Positions 35,105 through 49,400 are shown, numbered from the stretch's first letter. The stretch: DNA of 64,000 nucleotides from Chrysogorgia sp. JL179-B06 (GCA_035772405.1 JAYKKM010000374.1:1622501-1686500), one strand, 5' to 3'. Translations and numbers: made by a program. The notes: generated by a model from the sequence alone, not told the origin.

Positions 35105-35240
35105 GAGCTTGGATGATCGTTAAGAGTCCCGGACAGGAATCGAACTTGTAACCTTCTGATTGCCGGTGAGACGTTCTAACCATTGAGCTACAGAGACTCA
35201 GATGGAGAGAGAAGCCGAAGGTTGCAATAGTGTACTGGTT
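35105..35240 (-). repeat. Best-preserved single tRNA-like unit
   Basis: On the minus strand: GTCTCTGTAGCTCAATGG, TTAGAACGTCTCACCGGCAA, then TCAGAAGGTTACAAGTTCG and ATTCCTGTCCGGGAC. The acceptor ends pair in most positions, and the B box (GTTCGATTCC) is intact. Mismatches in the anticodon and T stems argue against a functional tRNA. It looks like the parent form of the 87-bp array unit. Confidence 0.6.
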
Positions 35241-35555
35241 CAATAGAAGGATAGAACCAGTAATCTTGCGGTATGTCATCACTATAGTATATTTCATTTT
35301 GGGCATGGTGATCGTCCGATGATATGCAGGAATTGAACCGATTTCGAGGTGTTCTTTACTTCGTCTGAACTAGTAGAAACTATTATTTAAAAAACATTTG
35401 TTGTGAGGATAGGGGATAAAAATATTAATAAACAAAATTCAGAATAGAAGTCCAGTTTTTCATCTTTAAACAAGTAGTACGTGTATTTGTTTCGAACGTC
35501 ACTTTAAAACAGGTGACTTAAAGTGATGGTCTCCTTTCTTTAATATTATTGATTA
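35241..35555. other. Unassigned intergenic sequence
   Basis: Nothing recognised. Confidence 0.4.
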
Positions 35556-36420
35556 CCATCATTATTACCTTCATTATCACCACAATCATTATATCACCAC
35601 CTCCATCATTATATCACCACAATCATTATCACCAACACCATCATTACCACAACCAACATCATCACCACCACAACAATCATTATCACCACCATCATTATCA
35701 CCACCACCATTATCATTATCACCATCTGATAATTCACCACCATCATCATTATCACCACCATTATCACCACCATCATCACTATCACCACCACCATTATCAT
35801 CACCACCATCATTATCACAAACACCAACATCATCATTATCACCACCACCATCATTATCACCACCATCATCACCACCACCATCATCATTATCACCACCACC
35901 ACCATCATTATCACCACCATCATCATCACCACCACCATTATTATCATCACCATCATCATTATCACAAACACCACCATCATCATTATCACCACCACCGCCA
36001 TTATCACCACCACCACCATCATCATCACCATCACCATCATCATCATCATCACCATCATTATCACAAACACCACCATCATCATTATCACCACCATCATCAT
36101 CACCATCCTTATTATTATCATCATCATTATCACCACCATCATCATCACCACCATCATTATCATCACCACCATTATCACAAACACCACCATCATCATGATC
36201 ATTATCACCATCATCATTATTATTATCATCACCATCATTATCACAAACACCACCATCATCATTATCATTATCACCATCATCATTATTATTATCATCACCA
36301 TCATTATCACCACCATTATCACAACCACAATCATTACCACGGCCACCATTACCACGTAAATGTACCACGTATTACCATAATCATCATATCACAACCACAA
36401 TCATTACCACCACCATGGTT
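35556..36420. repeat. CAT/CAC (TCA, CCA) low-complexity block
   Basis: About 865 bases of almost pure ATCACC/ATCATT-type triplets with recurring ACAAACACCACCATCATC. The 310-codon His-rich frame and its antisense Asp/Gly and Met/Val frames are artefacts of composition. Confidence 0.95.
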
Positions 36421-36599
36421 TCATTCAAATACTAAAATTTATATTGCAGCTTTCACTGCCGTCGTCTTAGGTTGCTCTTAAGATAGATCAAGGTCCCTAT
36501 TGAAGAATCTGCGCGAGAATTAGTGAGTATTTTTATGAAATACAAAACTACGCGACAACATTCTATTTAGATTCTACATTTCGATTATATTTTAGTTTT

Positions 36600-36905
36600 G
36601 TATACATTTACATGAATCGGTGTATTTAATACTCCAAGCTTGTTTTATGATCTCCAAAATGCTCCAATATTTCTAAAACAATTGTAGTTTCTGTGTTTAA
36701 GTCAGTCTTAGAACAGTTGTCATCTCTCTGCGAGTTACCGTCGTCCTAAAGACGTGAAAATACTCTCAGTGGTGTTGTAAACAGAACGAGGACGGCGTTG
36801 AGATTATTCTTGGGAATAAAAATTATTCAGTCTTTTTGTTTCGCATAAAGATCTTTTATTTGAACAACGTCCCCGTCCTAGGTTGCCGTCGTAGATCTTA
36901 AGGCC
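36600..36905. mobile_element. MITE copy related to 27246-27630
   Basis: Ends GCCGTCGTAGATCTTAAG. About 270 bases align with 27350-27628 in the same orientation. The left part is replaced by other sequence. Confidence 0.6.
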
Positions 36906-36914
36906 CCTTAGCCT

Positions 36915-37080
36915 CCTCCACAGGCAACTCCGTGGCTTCTTTTTCCGAATGGATTGCAGGGAAGTATAGGGATTGTGAAGAAAAAAAATGGCCAAAGCAG
37001 CCTTCGAAGCTATTGAAGCGATTTGACTCGGAAAAAAGAAGCCACAGAGTTGTCTGCGGGTTACCCGAACCGCACACCCA
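36915..37080. mobile_element. Small inverted-repeat element
   Basis: CTCCGTGGCTTCTTTTTCCG at the left pairs with CGGAAAAAAGAAGCCACAGA at the right (about 36928-36950 and 37030-37055). Confidence 0.65.
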
Positions 37081-37356
37081 TCTTGATCCTTAAGCCCCCG
37101 CTTGGCAAACAAACCCAATCATCAATTATTGTTAAAGTGATGAAATGTGATCTAATTTCCTAAACACACTCGATTGTTCTCGTCAGCCGTCCCGACCTCA
37201 TCATCCTTGACGCACAGGAAGAATTTACGCCAAGACGCCAGAAAATTCCCCGAACTTCATCTCGTTGCTACATATACCGACGCTTGTTCCACGCTATACA
37301 CACACATCAAGGTAAACAGCGAAATAGAGCGCTCTTCGAGGAAAAGCTGACCGAAG

Positions 37357-37483
37357 ATGGTAAGCGTGAACTGCGTTGTTTGCGCGCTATTTGTTGTGAG
37401 CGCGCTATCTGCGTCGTTCGTCAGCGGGGCAGAAGAAGACACCGCCGCGATGGATTATATAATAAAAGCCAACGTAGGTCAAG
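37357..37483 (+). CDS. Exon 1: signal peptide and start of propeptide
   Basis: The ATG at 37357 opens MVSVNCVVCALFVVSALSAS, a hydrophobic signal sequence, with likely cleavage after FVSG or FVSGA. It continues EEDTAAMDYIIKANVGQ. The donor is CAAG|GTAAGA, leaving phase 1. An upstream overlapping frame (37284) has no signal-like character. No clear TATA box was identified. Confidence 0.75.
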
Positions 37484-40400
37484 GTAAGAAAGACTTGGAA
37501 GAGAACGTGCTTTCCTTGAAAAGGTTTATGTATTAGGAGGTATTTATATGAGGTGAGCCAGTCCCCCCGAGTTAGCCCGCTTTGCCGAGATGAATTTCAT
37601 CCCCCGTGTTTACATGAGAATTATTAGCCCGCGCGCTACCAGAGCTGGCTCGCTCGAGTTGCAACGGCTGCGATAGCCAGAATCCCACTTTTGCGGGCAG
37701 GTTTAAATTTATAACCTACACACGAACAAACGGTATTTCGAAATAAAACGTTGTCGAGAAAATACAGGTGAAGATAAACATTGTTGCGGTGTATTTAGCG
37801 TTTTCTTTTCAGCACGGGTAAGCGGGCCAGCCCTGTCAATCGCGTTTACATGGGAATTGAGCCAGCCCGGAGTAAACCAAGATCCCAGTCACATAAAGCG
37901 AGATCTCGGCTGGTCGGGCTGGCCCGGTGCTCGTTGTATAAAACGCAAGATGAAATGTAACAAGAAATAGTAACAACCGCACGATCTCGACAAAGTAACA
38001 CCTCCTTACAGACTGTGATTAATTTCGCCGATTTGTACGTATCCTAGTGAAAATGGATGTACTTAAATCTGGCTCCAACCTTAACAGCGTAGAGTCTGGC
38101 TGCTATTAATAAACCAAATTTGACTCACAAATGATTGCAAATGAGCTATTTCTTTTGTTATGGCCGCAAGAATTATGGGTAAAAGCGGACAAACATCGGT
38201 ACCGACGTCATCTCGACGGAGCGCTACTGTTGCTCCAACTTACTGATTATCAAATTATGTAACATGCGTCAGGATCAGAAATCGATCCGAGTAATTCCTA
38301 GTGTGTAATTAATCACAGACACAGTGTGTTTGAACGAGAACGCACTTTACCATGTGCTTATTTTTCTGCCGATTTTTGGGTGAAAATATTCTTGTGAATA
38401 TTCTTAGATTACCGAGTATAATATTTCAGTTAATTAAAACGGATGCTGATCATATGCATAAATGTGATCAATGTATAGGACTAGGTTTTATCGTTTTGTT
38501 AGCTGATAGTTGGTTTTGTTAGAAAAAGGAAAGAATTTACCATACTTTTCAAAGGTAAAATAAAGTTCATTTTTAAAAAACATTCTGTGATTTTATTGTA
38601 TTTTATTTTCAACACGCAAAAATATGTTCTTAACAAAATCTCAGCCTTGGGTATATTCTTAACATATTCTTCAAATTTCGCCAATCTCAGCCTCGATATT
38701 CTTATAAAATGTATTCTTATAAAAAAAGTGGTTAAAACTAAGCTCAACTCTTTCCTGTCCGGCTGAAAAACATCAAAAATTGAACCACCTCTTTGTTCTA
38801 TTGATATCTCTTGAAATAACCATAACTGTTGCGAAAGCTATACATTTTCTGAAAGCCCAATAAACCGGCTTTTACTTGTGCTTTTAAATTTCCTGAACAA
38901 AACACATTATATTAATATAAATTAGGATTAATTATCATAAATCAGGTTGAAAACGAAGCATCTTGAAAACTCAAAATACCACGAATCGCAGAGTTGTTTA
39001 TGAAATCAAATCAAACTTGGCGTGTGAGTGGATCTCATGTTCCTGGCGCTTGTCGAATTTCAATTTTTAATCTTGCGTTACCGTGTGCCGTGTTGATCGA
39101 TTGACAACTTTGTGGGTCTTAACCAACAGCATAGAGACCGCATCGACGACGATCGCTGGCCGACTCGGCCCGACTGCGAGGTCGGGATTAATGTAATAGT
39201 TAAAAGAAGGCACTGTTTAGTTTCAGTTTATTTAAGATTTATCACTCTTTTAGGTGAACGGAATATCCCAACAGGCTAGAAACCCAATTGATAGGGGTTC
39301 CGAGGGCCTACGATTTAAGGTCGTTATCGGAGAAGACCCGAAAGTCTTACCATTATTACTTATTGGATTCCTCTGAGCCCAATATTACAAAATATTGAGA
39401 ATTCAATATTGGGCGAGACCGAAGGTCGAGCCTAATATTGCAAGTCGAGACTTAAATATTTTGTAATATTGGGCGAAGATGAATCCAATAGGTGTTTTAT
39501 TATATCGAACAAAATATCTTAACATAAAGATGTTTCTTCGCACTTCACTTATGTTCAAAACTGCTCCGTTTTTTTATTTTTATTTTTAACCGTTGTTATT
39601 AATTATTTTGCATCTTTGCTTGGTTGTAAAGTTAATAAACAAATAAACAATAAATAAACAGTCAAAAGACTCAAAAGGTTGCTGGCCGTCAAAAAGAATA
39701 ATAAAAAAAACTCGGAAAAACACATCACGTTCCGCGAGAAGTATTTCAACCAATGAAATTTCGATTTAGATAAAAGGCACACGAGTGACGTTACTTTGCA
39801 CGTGAACAGCCCAACGTAAACAGTCCAAAGGTTACTGCCCAATATGTAGCTGTCCCAGTCCAAAGGTTGCTGCCCAATATGTAGCTGTCCTACATCGTAA
39901 AATATTGGGCTGCCACGTGATGCTAATAGAGACAATTGATTGGTGGATTATATGTGAGTGTATAATAATTGCTGGTATTATTGCAAAGACACTCTCTTCC
40001 GAGGCTTCCAATGCAGTAGAGGGGGGTTATATGGTTCGGATAAGGAATGCGGACAGCACTTTCTCCTCAATTATTTTTAAGACCCTATTGAAGGCTTCTT
40101 GCCTTTCAATGAAAGCGTGTCTCCCAGCTCATAGACACATGTGGTAACCACATGTGTGATGAAACGTGATGTGATGAAACGTGATGTGATGAAACGTGAT
40201 GTGGTGAAACGTGTTGTGCTGCGTAGGCAGTGTAGAAATACAAATCAAATATCTAAAAAGGTTGGTGTGCTGCCAAGATAACGTTTCGAGCGAAGGCTCT
40301 TCGTCACGTTTCACTCTCTGATGAAGGTCCTTCACTCGAAACGTTAGACAACTTACACGCTATTTCGGCAGTACACCAACCTTTCTAGATATTTGATTTG

Positions 40401-43400
40401 AAGAACGATGATAGTAGATTATAAATGTTAAAATATAACCGAAGCTTGTTTTATATATTATCACTACCAAAACACTTCAGTACTATTAAAGTGCCTATCC
40501 GGGGGTTAGGTATTTTACATATTTGTGATCTTTGGAATCTCTTGAGAAGAATTGTAAAATATCTTGTCGTGCGAAAATGTCATCTTCATACCTTTTACCC
40601 CATGCTAAAGTGATTTACTATTCACAGGAAATGACGTCAAAGCAGGGCCCACGCGAAGTCATTGCACATTTTGAGCAGTGAAATACAAAGAAAGTTAGGG
40701 ATTTGAGCGAATTTTGTCTAAACAGGTGTGTTTAAAGTTCAGAGCCAAACTTTCTTTGTATTTCATTGTTGAATTAGTGTGCAACCTGCTTTGACGTCAT
40801 TTCCTGTGAATAGAAAATCAACTTTAGTATGGAAAAAAGCATGAAGATGAAATTTTCGAACGACAAGATATATTACATTTCTTCTTGGTAGAACCCAAAG
40901 ATTACGAATATGTAAAAACCCCAACCCGGGATAGTAATTTTAAGTGTTAAACGATTGACGTGTACATCTGTTTTGAAGTCAATATTAACAGCTCTCAGCC
41001 ACGTCTTTGCGAGTTCACGCCGTCCTGAAGACGTAAAATGAACAGATGGTGTACAGATTACGGCCTTTTACACAAAAAATTGGTTCTCTTCGTTTTGCAT
41101 GGAGAGTTCGTCTGAAGAACTCCCTCCTCCAGGGTTTGCCGTCGAGTTTACTAAAGATCCGTAATCGTAACTGCATTAATATCAGAAATGTTCAGACTTC
41201 AGACCATTAATCGACTGATACGTGACAACTATGAGACTAGCCTGGATAACGCACTGAACACTGATCTCTAAATAAAGACTGGATCGAGCAACTATTGTTC
41301 AGAAAATGAAGCCGGAAGTCCGCCATTACTAAGGGACCAACTGAGGATCCTATGATATTTTTTGATGGTTTATGTGCTCTTACCATCGACAAAATAAAAT
41401 AATATTACCTATAAAGAGGACCAGAAGTCTTTTTTCCCTGCTAAAGTTGATTTACTATTCACAGGAAATGACGTCAAAGCAGGGACACGCGAAGTCATTG
41501 CACACTAATTCAACAATGAAATACAAAGAAAGTTTGGCTCTGAACTTTACACACACGTGTTTAGACAAAATTCGTTCAATTCCCAAACTTTCATTGTATT
41601 TCACTGCTGAATCAATGTGCAATGTTTTTGCGTGTCTCTGCTTTGACGTCAAATAATAAATGTAATAATGGAAAGAAAAAAAAGGTGGATTGGTCACATT
41701 TTGAGAGGAGACGGATTGCTGAAAGAGGTGATAGAAGGACGTATCATTGGAAAGAGACCAAGAGGAAGGAAACGTGTGATGATGTTAAACGACTTATGTG
41801 GAGGAATCAACTATGCTGAACTTAAGAGTATGGCACAGAACAGAGAAGTTTGGAGAAACTACATGCCTAAAACCTGCCAACTGGCAGATAACCACTGATG
41901 ATGATGCTTTGACGTCATTTCCTGTGAATAGTAAATCACTTTAGCAGGGTAAAAGATATGAAGATGACATTTTCCCACGACAAGATATTTTACAATTCTT
42001 CTCAAGAGATTCCAAAGATCACAAATATGTAAAATCCCCAAACCTTGGATAGGTGCTTTAACTCTTTCCTAGAAGACCCACGAAGTCGTCAATCGAAAAA
42101 CATGGCACACGGTAACGCAAGATTAAAAATTGAAATTCGACAAGCGCCAGGCACATGAGATCCACTCACACGCCAAATTTGATTTGATTTCATAAACAAC
42201 TCTGCGATTGGTGACATTTTGAATTTTCATGATGCTACGCGGGCGTGCAAGATGGACTTTTGTACAAAAATGGAAGTTTTTCAACCTGATTTATGATAAT
42301 TAATGCTAATTTATATTAACATAATGTGTCTTGTTCGGAAAATTCAAAAGCATTGGTAACAGCCGGTTTATTGGGCTTTCAGAAAAGGTATAGGTTTCGC
42401 AACAGTTATGGATATTTGCCGATATATAAATAGAACAAAGATGTAGTTCAATTTTGGATGTTTTTCAGCCGGACAGGAAAGAGTTAATGAAGTGGAATAA
42501 AAGTTTCTCATATCCTGCTCATATGAACGGCAATTTACCTTGGATGGTCAAAAGGACGCAAGTGGGATTAACGGCAGTTTAGTTAATGTATACATCATAG
42601 AAATGTTACCAATGTAGTAAAAAAGTGGAGTGCTGCGTAGGCAGTGTTTGGGATATATAGCAAAGTAAAAAGGTGGTGAACTGCCAAGATTTTTAATACG
42701 ACAAAATACTGACGTTTCGAGCGGAGCCCTTCGTGAAGGGGGGCTCCGCTGAAAGGCTCTGCTCAAAACGTCAGTATTTCGGTTCCTAAAATCTCGGCAG
42801 TTTACCACCTTTTCACTTTGCTATGTTACCAATGTAGTTCACTTTCCCTGGGATAGCACTGGAGAGAGGGAGAGAGAGAGAGAGAGCGCGTTTCAGTGAA
42901 TCCGAAGTACCCGCTATGTAGGCGTACGGGTAAAATTTTGTAGGAGGGGGGGGGGGGGGGCTGAGTATAACTTGCCCGAATAAATTATGACGTCAATATT
43001 AATCTTATTGCTATCGTTATGCCTAAGCACTATCATACATGCACGTTTTTCGTTAAAAATGGACATGCATTAGAAACATGTACATTAGGGGTCCGAGGGT
43101 ATGCTCCCCCAGGAAAATTTTTGAATTTTTGATTCCCTGAAAATGTATTTCCTGCAATTTGAGGGGACTTTTCTCGCTTTTTCAGCCGCGGTAATGTGCG
43201 GGATTCGAAGTATTATAAGTAAACACATGGTTTTGAGGGCTATTAGTGATTATAAATGTCCCCGAAAGCCGAGGGAGGGTTTTGTGGAAACCATGTGTTT
43301 AGTTTGTAATCACATTGTCACCGAGGAAATAAACAAGACAATGGATGCTTTTGTTTTGTAAAATCTCTTTATCGAATTGGTTCAGTGAATCTGGGTATAA

Positions 43401-46400
43401 ATTTGGTTTGCAAATAGAGTATTTTTTATTCGGAATGAATGATGGCTCTTCGCTTTTCCTTTGTGAGCGACAAGGAAGTTTCGAAAGTAAGAGAAGATCG
43501 ACTGCCTTTAGCCACAAAATGACATACAAGTTGGAGTAGCAATGTATACGAACAATGGGCAGATGCAAGGAATAAGGAGTTCGGTGATTTTATATTCATA
43601 AATAGTAATGAGGGATGTTTACTCTAAATGTCCCTCATCCAGTATTGATGAGGAAAATACGACAGTAAACGTCGCTGTTAAAACAAAAGAAACCGAGGTG
43701 ACCATGTTATTATTACATATAAAGTATACCTAACACTAACCAATCCTAATCTTAACCCTAACCCTTTGCACAGTCTTCCATAACCTTTTCCTTAGAAGTT
43801 GGGTTAGTATTTCTATATTTCAGAGTTAGAACTAGAGTTTTCATTTGGGTTATGGTTAGAGTTTTTGTTCTTGAAAAGCTTCTGCATCCTGAAAAAACAA
43901 TTTTGGTGTGTCCATAACGTTGTACACAAAGATGATGTCGAGATAAGCTAATTTCAAAAATGAACTATTCTTTTCAGAAGACAAAATGAACGTTCACAAG
44001 TTCGATATTCGTCTTCCACCATTTGTGAGCGGATCAAAAGGTGACCAACAAGACGCAGCGGCTCGGGACGAGACAAGACTGTGGCCTAACGCTGTCGTAC
44101 CTTACATTATAGATTTGTCTTTGCGTAAGTATAGTCTGTGTTCCGTATTTTGCCCAGTAAATAGACCTCTTTCTCATAATGGCTGTCATTTTAAATACTC
44201 TTTTAGGCACATATAAATTAGCCTTTTTATAACCTCAGAATACGAGAACTGATGGCGTGTTTTCTGTTGTAAGGTTTGCGACCTATGTACATGAGAAACT
44301 TGCAAAAGGCGATCAAAGAATGGACAACGTATACGTGTTTGAAATTCCGAGAAAAGAAGAGAAACGATCGCGATTATGTGATGTTCGCTTATGGAGTTGG
44401 GTAAGAATTAACGATTAATCAGGATTCACTCATCATCTTCTATGTAGCTCAATAGTTAGAGCATCTCACTAGTCATCAGAAAGTTACAGGTTGTACACAT
44501 ATGTAACCTTCACTCATCATCTTAGTGCATGTAGCTCAATAGTTAGAGCATCTCACTAGTCATCAGAAGATTACAAGTTGTACACATATGTAACCTTCAC
44601 TCATCATCTTAGTTCAAGTAACTCAATAGTTAGAGCATCTCACTAGTCATCAGAAGGTTACAGGTTGTACACATATGTAACCTTCACTTATCATCTTAGT
44701 CTATGTAGCTCAATAGTTAGCATCTCACTAGTCATCAGAAGGTTACAGGTTGTACACATATGTAACCTTCACTCATCATCTTAGTCTGTGTAGCTCAATA
44801 GTTAGCGCATCTCACTAGTCATCAGGTTACAAGTTGTACACATATGTAACCTTCACTCATCATCTTAGTCCATATAGCTCAATAGTCAGACCCCTCAGTA
44901 ATCTTACGGTTCAGATCTAGAGAGCTTGAGTAGTACGTCAAATAAATGTCACAAAACTCGAACTACAATCGCTCAATATCATTTCTTGTTTCACAGTTGC
45001 AACGCAGATGTTGGTAGAAAGGGAGATAGGCAATACGTCACGTTAGGTATGGGCTGTTCCGACACCAGTGTCATTATACACGAGATTGGCCACGTTGTTG
45101 GCTTTTGGCACGAACAAAATCGTCCAGATAGAAACAAATATGTTGATATCATTTGGGATAACATCATAGATGGTGAGTAATACTCTATTTTGACTTGTTT
45201 AAAACAATAAAGTAAATGGTTTAAACCTAGGAGTATCATTAGAAATGTGAAGTTGATCCTCAAGATTGTTGTCGTCTTAAAAAAGACTTAAAATTTACGG
45301 GGGAATTTTTAATAAAATAACGCTAACTTCGAATAACGATATCATATCTTGTAAGTGTAACCTAACCCAACCAATGTTTAATAACTGTAAGATTATTGAC
45401 AAAGCTGAACACTGGTCGTTGTTACTCTTTAAAGAACCCCTCCGCCGACAAAATCTAGATTTGAACCGATAGAATAGATAAAGCCTCGATAGAACTAAAG
45501 CCTCGAGATAATGAATTATTTTCTATTAATAGTTATTAGCTCACTGTTTTCTACTTATATATACGTCAATTCACTAGCATTCCTGATGATGACTTCAAGC
45601 TAGTCGAAACGTTAAATTCTCAATAAATATATTTACGTTATTCGTAGTTACCGTTCTTGTGTTGTTGGTGTCTGACGTTTCCATGGCCTAAAGATAATCG
45701 CCGCTGAGTCGGTCAAAAGACTCGAAACGTCAGTCGCCAACAATAGTCTTTCTCGAGACTACAACAATATGAACGATGAACCTCACATTTCTATTGTTTA
45801 AAACACTGTCTGTATACAATAGTTGTGTATTACTCCGCTGCAGATAGAAGTCGTTCGAAGTAAGAGGTTCAGAGAAGACGCGATGTCTCCCAGTGGAGAC
45901 TGGGGGGTGAGAAGGGCGTCTGAAAATTGTTTTTTGAGACGAAATTTCGCATGATTGCCAATTGTGGTGGTGACTTCAAAATCAGCCGATAAAAGGATTA
46001 CACTGCTTACCTTAATGGTCGCATGGGGAGAAGACTGTTGTCATGTCCCTAAGTGCTCTCCTTTCCTCCTGTAGTGACATTGGAGCTGGTATAAAAGGTG
46101 GTCCTTACTGGATCTCTAGGGAAAACAGTTAATAGATATAAAGCAATATAAACAGTTAATAGATATTAGCACTGCTCATTGGATTATGGCAACACTAATT
46201 TTCAGTCTTCCGGGACCGATATATGAACAAGGTGGTAACCCATCCAGTTAGTGTACCAGAGGTACGGTGCTTAACTTTGGAAAGTCAAGCAGCGATCACT
46301 GACCACTATAATACCAGCAAATGGTAAGACTTTCGGGTCTTTTAGGATAATGACCTTAAATCGTAGGCCCTCGGAACCCCTATCAATTGGGCTTTATTTA

Positions 46401-49400
46401 TTTTGTTTTCGTGTTTACATACACAAGGCAAGACACAACATAAAATCGACATAATTTTAGTTTTAAATGAACATTTGAAAATGAACTCAAACGAGATTGA
46501 ACATATTGAAAGACATATAAGTGAGTTTTTTTCACCCGAAAACAGACTTAACTCTCAATTTCCTTTGACGAAGGTAAAAGCACAGACTTTTCTTTTTTGT
46601 CCACTGACTAGAAATACTGACGACGACGAAAAAATTATTTACCGTATTGGTCGGTCCGTATTGAGATATATTTCCCTTGGTCTCAAAAATGTCCCTTGGT
46701 CTCAAAAATGTCCCTCAGGCTGCGACCGTTTTTGAGACCTCGGGAAATATTTCTCCATATGGACCACTCAGCCGGTAAACAACATATATTTATGCTTCGA
46801 TTTTATGCCCCCCGCGAGTATTTCCCGATTATGCAACGGCCGAAAATTTCGATAACAATCCGCGTTCCTTTCACCAGCGGCAAACCCCGGAAAAAGTGGA
46901 ACGTTCAAGATAACATCTGCTGCATCAAGAAATGGATGTTATAATAAATCTTTATTATAATCTATTTTGTTTCCAGAATACGAATTCGCGTTCGCGAAAT
47001 ACACAGAATATCGCATTAACAGCCATCGCGTACCATACGACTACAAGTCCATCATGCACTACGGGAACAAAGCCTTCGCCAAGGATAAACACAAACCGAC
47101 GATCGTCGCAAAGAATGCTGGGACAAAAGTGTTTGGGAACTTGCATTTGAGTCCCCTCGACATCAAGCAGACCAACATTATTTATAAATGTCCAGGTAAG
47201 GAATTCGTCGAAAACGTAAGAAATGTCACGAAAAAATGTCGTAAAAAATGTCGCAAAAAATTTCGTAAAAAATGTCGCAAAAAAATTTCGTAAAAAATGT
47301 CGCGATAAAATTTCATAAAAATACGTCGCAAAAAAATTTCGTAAAAAATGTCGCGAAAAAATTTCGTAAAAAATGGCCGTCGCGAAATATTCCCAGCTTC
47401 ATAGTTACTGTAATGGAGCCGTAGTTTGTGTTCTAAATTATGGGAAAACCTTCTACAACTGATTCATTTTAGCATCTTAAAAGATCAAAGAAAAGATAGT
47501 CTCTGTCACCTACAGTAAGATTATATAGCCTGGTCCATTCAAGATGGCCGCCGCAAAATATTCCTGGCTTCATTTTTTCGCAGCATCCAAACAATAGTTA
47601 CTCGATCCAGTCTTTATTTAGAGATCAGATTCGCAGGCTAGTTTTCTCAAATAAAGGAACTTCATGTTACTGTATCACAACCGTTGCTTTAAGGTGGCAA
47701 ATACGTGAAAATGGGCTAAAAATTTGGCCGATATGTATGAAAACAATACATGTGTTGATGTGTACAATACACAATTTGTGCTAATACGCTATATATGGTA
47801 TTAAATGAAAGCTACATTCATGTAGATTATGATAAAACATGCATTGATAGTAGAGTGTATACCAGTTAGCAGAAAGTTAATAATTTAATAGCTTACATAA
47901 TGAGTACATATGATCAGGTAGACAGGTACAGATGGGAAAACAGTGATATATCAACCAAAACTAGTTCTAATGATATTCGACTTGGTAAAACATCTAACTA
48001 AAGACAGATTATTTTTTATTTATTATTAATTTACATTTATAAAGCGCTAAAAACTATAAATATTCTAAAGCGCTAATATCTCCAACTCACTCCAAATAAA
48101 TATAAATATAAAGAATGTATATTAAAAAAAGTTAAAACAAACCAACTAAAAGTCAATTAAAAGTCAATTAAAAAGTCAATTAAACGCTTCATTAAATAGA
48201 AATGTCTTTAACCGGTTCTTAAAAGAAACTACGGAAAGTGACTGTCGAATATCAATAGGGAGGCCATTCCAGAGTGTTGGACCAGCCTTAGCGAACGATC
48301 TGTCTCCCAGGGTCTTGCGGGTAGTCGAAGGAACTATCAACAGATCTTGATCGTTCGAGCGCAGACCATAGCGACCAATAGGTTTAGCCTTCAGGAGCTG
48401 GCAGAGGTAACTTGGTGCTTTGCCATGCAGAGACTTGTAAACCAACAGCAGAATCTTGAAGGTGACACGGTACTGAACGGGAAGCCAATGGAGCCTTCTA
48501 AGAACGGGAGTGATATGGTCGAACTTAGGTACCAAGCATACTATGCGTGCTGCAGCATTCAGTACTCTCTGTAGGCGCTCATACTGGTACTTGGGGAGAC
48601 CATACAAAAGAGAATTGCAATAATCGACATGAGATGTAACGAACGCGTGTACCAGAGTTTTCGTTGATTTCTCCGTAAGGAATTTTCTGATTTGTCTGAT
48701 GTTGTAGAGACTAAAGAACGCCTTACTACAAACTTTGCCAACATGAATATTCATGGACATGTTAGAGTCGAACCAAGCACCAAGGTTGCGTACAGCTTTA
48801 ACAGGTTTAATGGCCGACTCGCCAACCATGACTTTGTCGATCTGTACTTTAGACAATTGCTGCCGGGAGCCGATGATCAAGAACTCAGTCTTGGTGTCGT
48901 TAATCATGAGAAAATGAGAGAACATCCAGCTCCGAACCTCAGAGATGCAATCCTCAATTATCTTTACCGCAGTATGCTGGGACTCAATAGGATGTGGTTT
49001 AAAGGAGAGATACAATTGAGTATCATCAGCATATCCGTGTGCATCAGGAAGATGTTTACTGACAATATTAAACAAGCGCGAAGCATACAGCAGAAACAGA
49101 ACCGGACCCAGGCAGCTACCTTGGGGGACACCAGATGTAATGTCGAAAGCATGCGATTCATACTGTTTGATTATGACCTTCTGTTTTCGTTTCGATAGAA
49201 AAGACGAAAGCCATTTCTGAGCGTTGCCAATAACACCAAAGTCCTTATCAAGGACATCTAAAAGAATATTGTGATCAATGGTGTCAAAGGCAGCGCTCAA
49301 ATCAAGGAGAATGAGCAGGGTAACTTCTTGCTTGTCCATGCTTAGAAGAATGTCATTTTGCACTTTAAGAAGAGCAGTTTCTGTTGAATGAAATTCACGG

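Larger units (their letters stand above)
38739..42490. mobile_element. Intron 1: long inverted repeat, arms of about 360-395 bp 3 kb apart
   Basis: 38739-39105 is the reverse complement of about 42095-42490 (AACTCTTTCCTGTCCGGCTG against its complement at the right end, and GATCTCATG/CATGAGATC near the inner ends). The space between is filled with SINE-B, MITEs and a LINE fragment. It may be one DNA transposon with long terminal repeats or two facing copies of a MITE. Confidence 0.65.
45173..46976. other. Intron 4
   Basis: Contains the hammerhead-like repeat (45560-45780) and a SINE-B piece (46300-46395). A frame at 46403-46735 has no recognisable domain. A tandem CCCTTGGTCTCAAAAATGT duplicate lies near 46675-46712. 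Confidence 0.5.

Noticed and set aside
35105..35240. Functional tRNA gene
   Set aside because: Acceptor, anticodon and T stems each contain mismatches, and the same sequence recurs as decayed repeats. Better explained as a tRNA-derived repeat.
35549..36481. 310-codon His-rich open frame and antisense Asp/Gly- and Met/Val-rich frames
   Set aside because: All three derive from CAT/CAC triplet repeats read in different frames. There are no domain, splice or codon signals.
48692..49198. Plus-strand frame of 168 codons
   Set aside because: Antisense shadow of the LINE reverse transcriptase on the minus strand.
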